Shown: positions 36,855-38,064 of the stretch, in pieces
How the letters are laid out: the number at the start of each line of letters is the position of its first letter
Position numbering within the stretch: the first letter of the stretch is position 1
NCBI GenBank assembly: GCA_003167495.1
Contig: PMSX01000177.1
Span: 1-38,064 of the forward strand
Length of the DNA: 38,064 bases
Direction: 5' to 3'
Source: Bryobacterales bacterium
GTDB lineage: Bacteria; Acidobacteriota; Terriglobia; Bryobacterales; Bryobacteraceae
Position numbers and translations under genes: made by a program
Notes under the pieces: model-generated
Databases searched by the model: none
Seen by the model: only the letters and a program-made list of their open reading frames with translations
What the model was told of the DNA's origin: nothing

Positions 36855-37313
36855 ATGCCCACCGAAGCTAATAAAACCCGGAACTCGACGAGCTGCATAA
36901 AGCTTCTTTTCGTGCTGATCGCGCTCAGCGTGTGTGGGGCTGCCGATGTCCAGCCGGGTGAGATCAAGATCATCGCCAATCTGAATGTAAACACGTCCGA
37001 AATCTCGCGTCAGGACCTGAACCGCATTTTTCTGCTGACGAAGACGTCTCTTCCAGGAGCCGCCCATGTAGAGCCAGTTCTGGGGAAAACCGGAACAGCC
37101 TGCGACCTGTTCTTAAGAGACTACATGGGCAGAACGAATTCGGCACTGATGACTTACTACCGAAGCCTTATGTTCAGCGGCAAGGGATCGATTCCCAAGA
37201 GCTTCGCTTCAGATTCCGAAGTGGCCGCGTACGTAGCGAAAACAAAGGGCGCCATCGGATTTGTCGGCGCCGCTGTGAGTACGCCCGGTGTCAAGAACCT
37301 TAAAGTGAAATAA
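36855..37313 (+). CDS. Small periplasmic phosphate-binding-like (PstS-like) protein
   Basis: 152 residues. A signal segment spans about 13-30 ('SCIKLLFVLIALSVCGAADV'). The mature part 'IKIIANLNVNTSEISRQDLNRIFLLTKTSLPGA' and 'FLRDYMGRTNSALMTYYRSLMFSGKGSIPKSFASDSEVAAYVAKTKGAIGFVG' type layout is a cut-down PBP-like (PstS-type) domain, half the size of a transporter PstS. These small versions usually accompany membrane-bound histidine kinases or GGDEF proteins and are thought to present a ligand to them, not to feed a transporter; no transporter genes are here. Six bases from the barrel gene and eleven from the kinase gene, so one operon. Confidence 0.77.
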   Translation: MPTEANKTRNSTSCIKLLFVLIALSVCGAADVQPGEIKIIANLNVNTSEISRQDLNRIFLLTKTSLPGAAHVEPVLGKTGTACDLFLRDYMGRTNSALMTYYRSLMFSGKGSIPKSFASDSEVAAYVAKTKGAIGFVGAAVSTPGVKNLKVK

Positions 37314-37324
37314 AAGCGCCAAAG

Positions 37325-38064
37325 ATGAAGCAACTAACCATCTCTACGAAAATATGGCTCAGCATCGGTATTTTTGTACTCGGCTTTATCTTCTCCACGA
37401 CTTTGGTGCAGTTGCAAGGCGTTAGCCGGGAACGAGTTCTGCGCACAACTTCGTCGGCATTATTTCCCGCCGCCCAAGACAGTCAGGATGCGCACGCTTC
37501 GTTTCTGCGAAGCGTCAGAGGGTTCCAGGACGCGGTGGTCATGCAAGACGCATCGGGATTGGAACGTGCCGCCCAGGAAGGCCAGCGAGCGGAAAAAAAT
37601 CTTAAAGCAATCGCTGCCATAAGCGGAATCTCAAGTGACCGCGCAGCCGAAACCGTTGCACTGGCCAACACGATTGAGAGCTTTTTGGTGGATGCGCAAA
37701 ACACCTACCGCACAATTGTCGAGAACCCCACCAATCCGCCGGCCAATATTCAGGAGCGAGCCCGCGCCTTGGCGCTACGGACCGATTCGATCAAGGTGCT
37801 TCTGGAAGCTACGAAGAAGCGCTTCGCTAGCGACCTGCACGAGCGCCTAAGCGCGATTGAAACCGATTCGGCCCGGCAGCGCCGAGGCACTTTGCTAGTA
37901 TTTGTAATTACCCTTGTTATCGCAGCTTACATGGTGAATTTCACCATCCATCGGGCCGTTATGGACCCGATTTTGCGCATTAACGCCGAGTTGGCCCAGG
38001 CAAAGCTACGTGCAGAGGAAGCAAGCAACGCAAAAAGCGACTTTCTTGCCAACATGAGCCACGA
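37325..38064 (+). CDS. Membrane sensor histidine kinase (3' end outside the window)
   Basis: The frame is open for at least 246 residues and leaves the window. First membrane helix about 10-28, periplasmic helical sensor domain (30-190; 'LFPAAQDSQDAHASFLRSVRGFQDAV', four-helix-bundle style), second membrane helix about 195-215 ('LLVFVITLVIAAYMVNF'), then a short linker 'AELAQAKLRAEEASNAKSDFLANMSHE', which is the start of the dimerisation/phosphoacceptor region with the H of the HisKA motif in the last residues. Probably a hybrid kinase. The upstream PstS-like protein is a likely input partner. Kinase, receiver and output parts are missing from this view. Confidence 0.87.
   Translation, partial: MKQLTISTKIWLSIGIFVLGFIFSTTLVQLQGVSRERVLRTTSSALFPAAQDSQDAHASFLRSVRGFQDAVVMQDASGLERAAQEGQRAEKNLKAIAAISGISSDRAAETVALANTIESFLVDAQNTYRTIVENPTNPPANIQERARALALRTDSIKVLLEATKKRFASDLHERLSAIETDSARQRRGTLLVFVITLVIAAYMVNFTIHRAVMDPILRINAELAQAKLRAEEASNAKSDFLANMSH

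Noticed and set aside
1..38064. CRISPR arrays, tRNA or rRNA genes, insertion sequences
   Set aside because: No regularly spaced repeats, no cloverleaf-type sequences and no transposase-like proteins were noticed on either strand; a covariance-model scan could still reveal a degenerate tRNA.

Overview
The window holds an apparently complete tailed-phage prophage of about 30 kb (roughly 0.34-30.25 kb), flanked by ordinary chromosomal genes of a Gram-negative, GC-rich bacterium. LpxD, an outer-membrane barrel protein and several secreted proteins with Sec signals point to a diderm. The style of the proteins suggests Acidobacteriota (Bryobacter/Solibacter-like), but that is inference and not demonstrated by the sequence.

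Layout. (1) 0-0.44 kb: the 3' end of a host gene. (2) 0.34-1.6 kb, minus strand: a tightly coupled trio of a helix-turn-helix protein, a phospholipase-D-like protein and a P27-type small-terminase-like protein. (3) 1.8-4.2 kb, plus strand: a hypothetical protein, a GTA-type holin, a GH24 lysozyme, two hypotheticals and an HNH endonuclease. (4) 4.3-14.4 kb: an HK97-type packaging and head module (TerS, TerL, portal, prohead protease, major capsid protein, connectors) and then the tail tube and tail chaperones. A glycosyltransferase sits between protease and capsid, and the chaperone pair carries a clear -1 frameshift arrangement. (5) 14.4-24.6 kb: tape measure, a signal-peptide-bearing fibre/spike, distal tail proteins, a peptidase-like protein, the host-specificity protein, a collagen-like fibre, and a phage protein that begins with a response-regulator receiver domain and ends in a coiled coil and membrane helix. 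(6) 24.6-25.35 kb, minus strand: a three-gene cassette (DUF4160, DUF2442, Cys/His small protein) with its own promoter and operator-like inverted repeat. (7) 25.4-30.25 kb, minus strand: the early operon, starting with a replication-initiator-like protein, continuing through about ten small start/stop-coupled genes, and ending in a two-HTH regulator and an intrinsic terminator.

Regulation. A 31-bp element containing the palindrome CATCAGAACTGATG occurs with 30/31 identity in front of TerS and in front of the two-HTH regulator gene; a degenerate third copy lies just beyond that regulator's stop codon. This suggests one factor, possibly the regulator itself, links early expression to the packaging genes. 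No integrase, transposase or CI-like repressor is visible, so the mode of integration is open.

From 30.3 kb the chromosome resumes: a LOG-family protein, a secreted protein, an atypical SDR plus a secreted HExxH protein, an FAH-family hydrolase with lpxD, and a barrel protein / periplasmic binding protein / histidine kinase set that runs off the window. No tRNA, rRNA or CRISPR array was seen.
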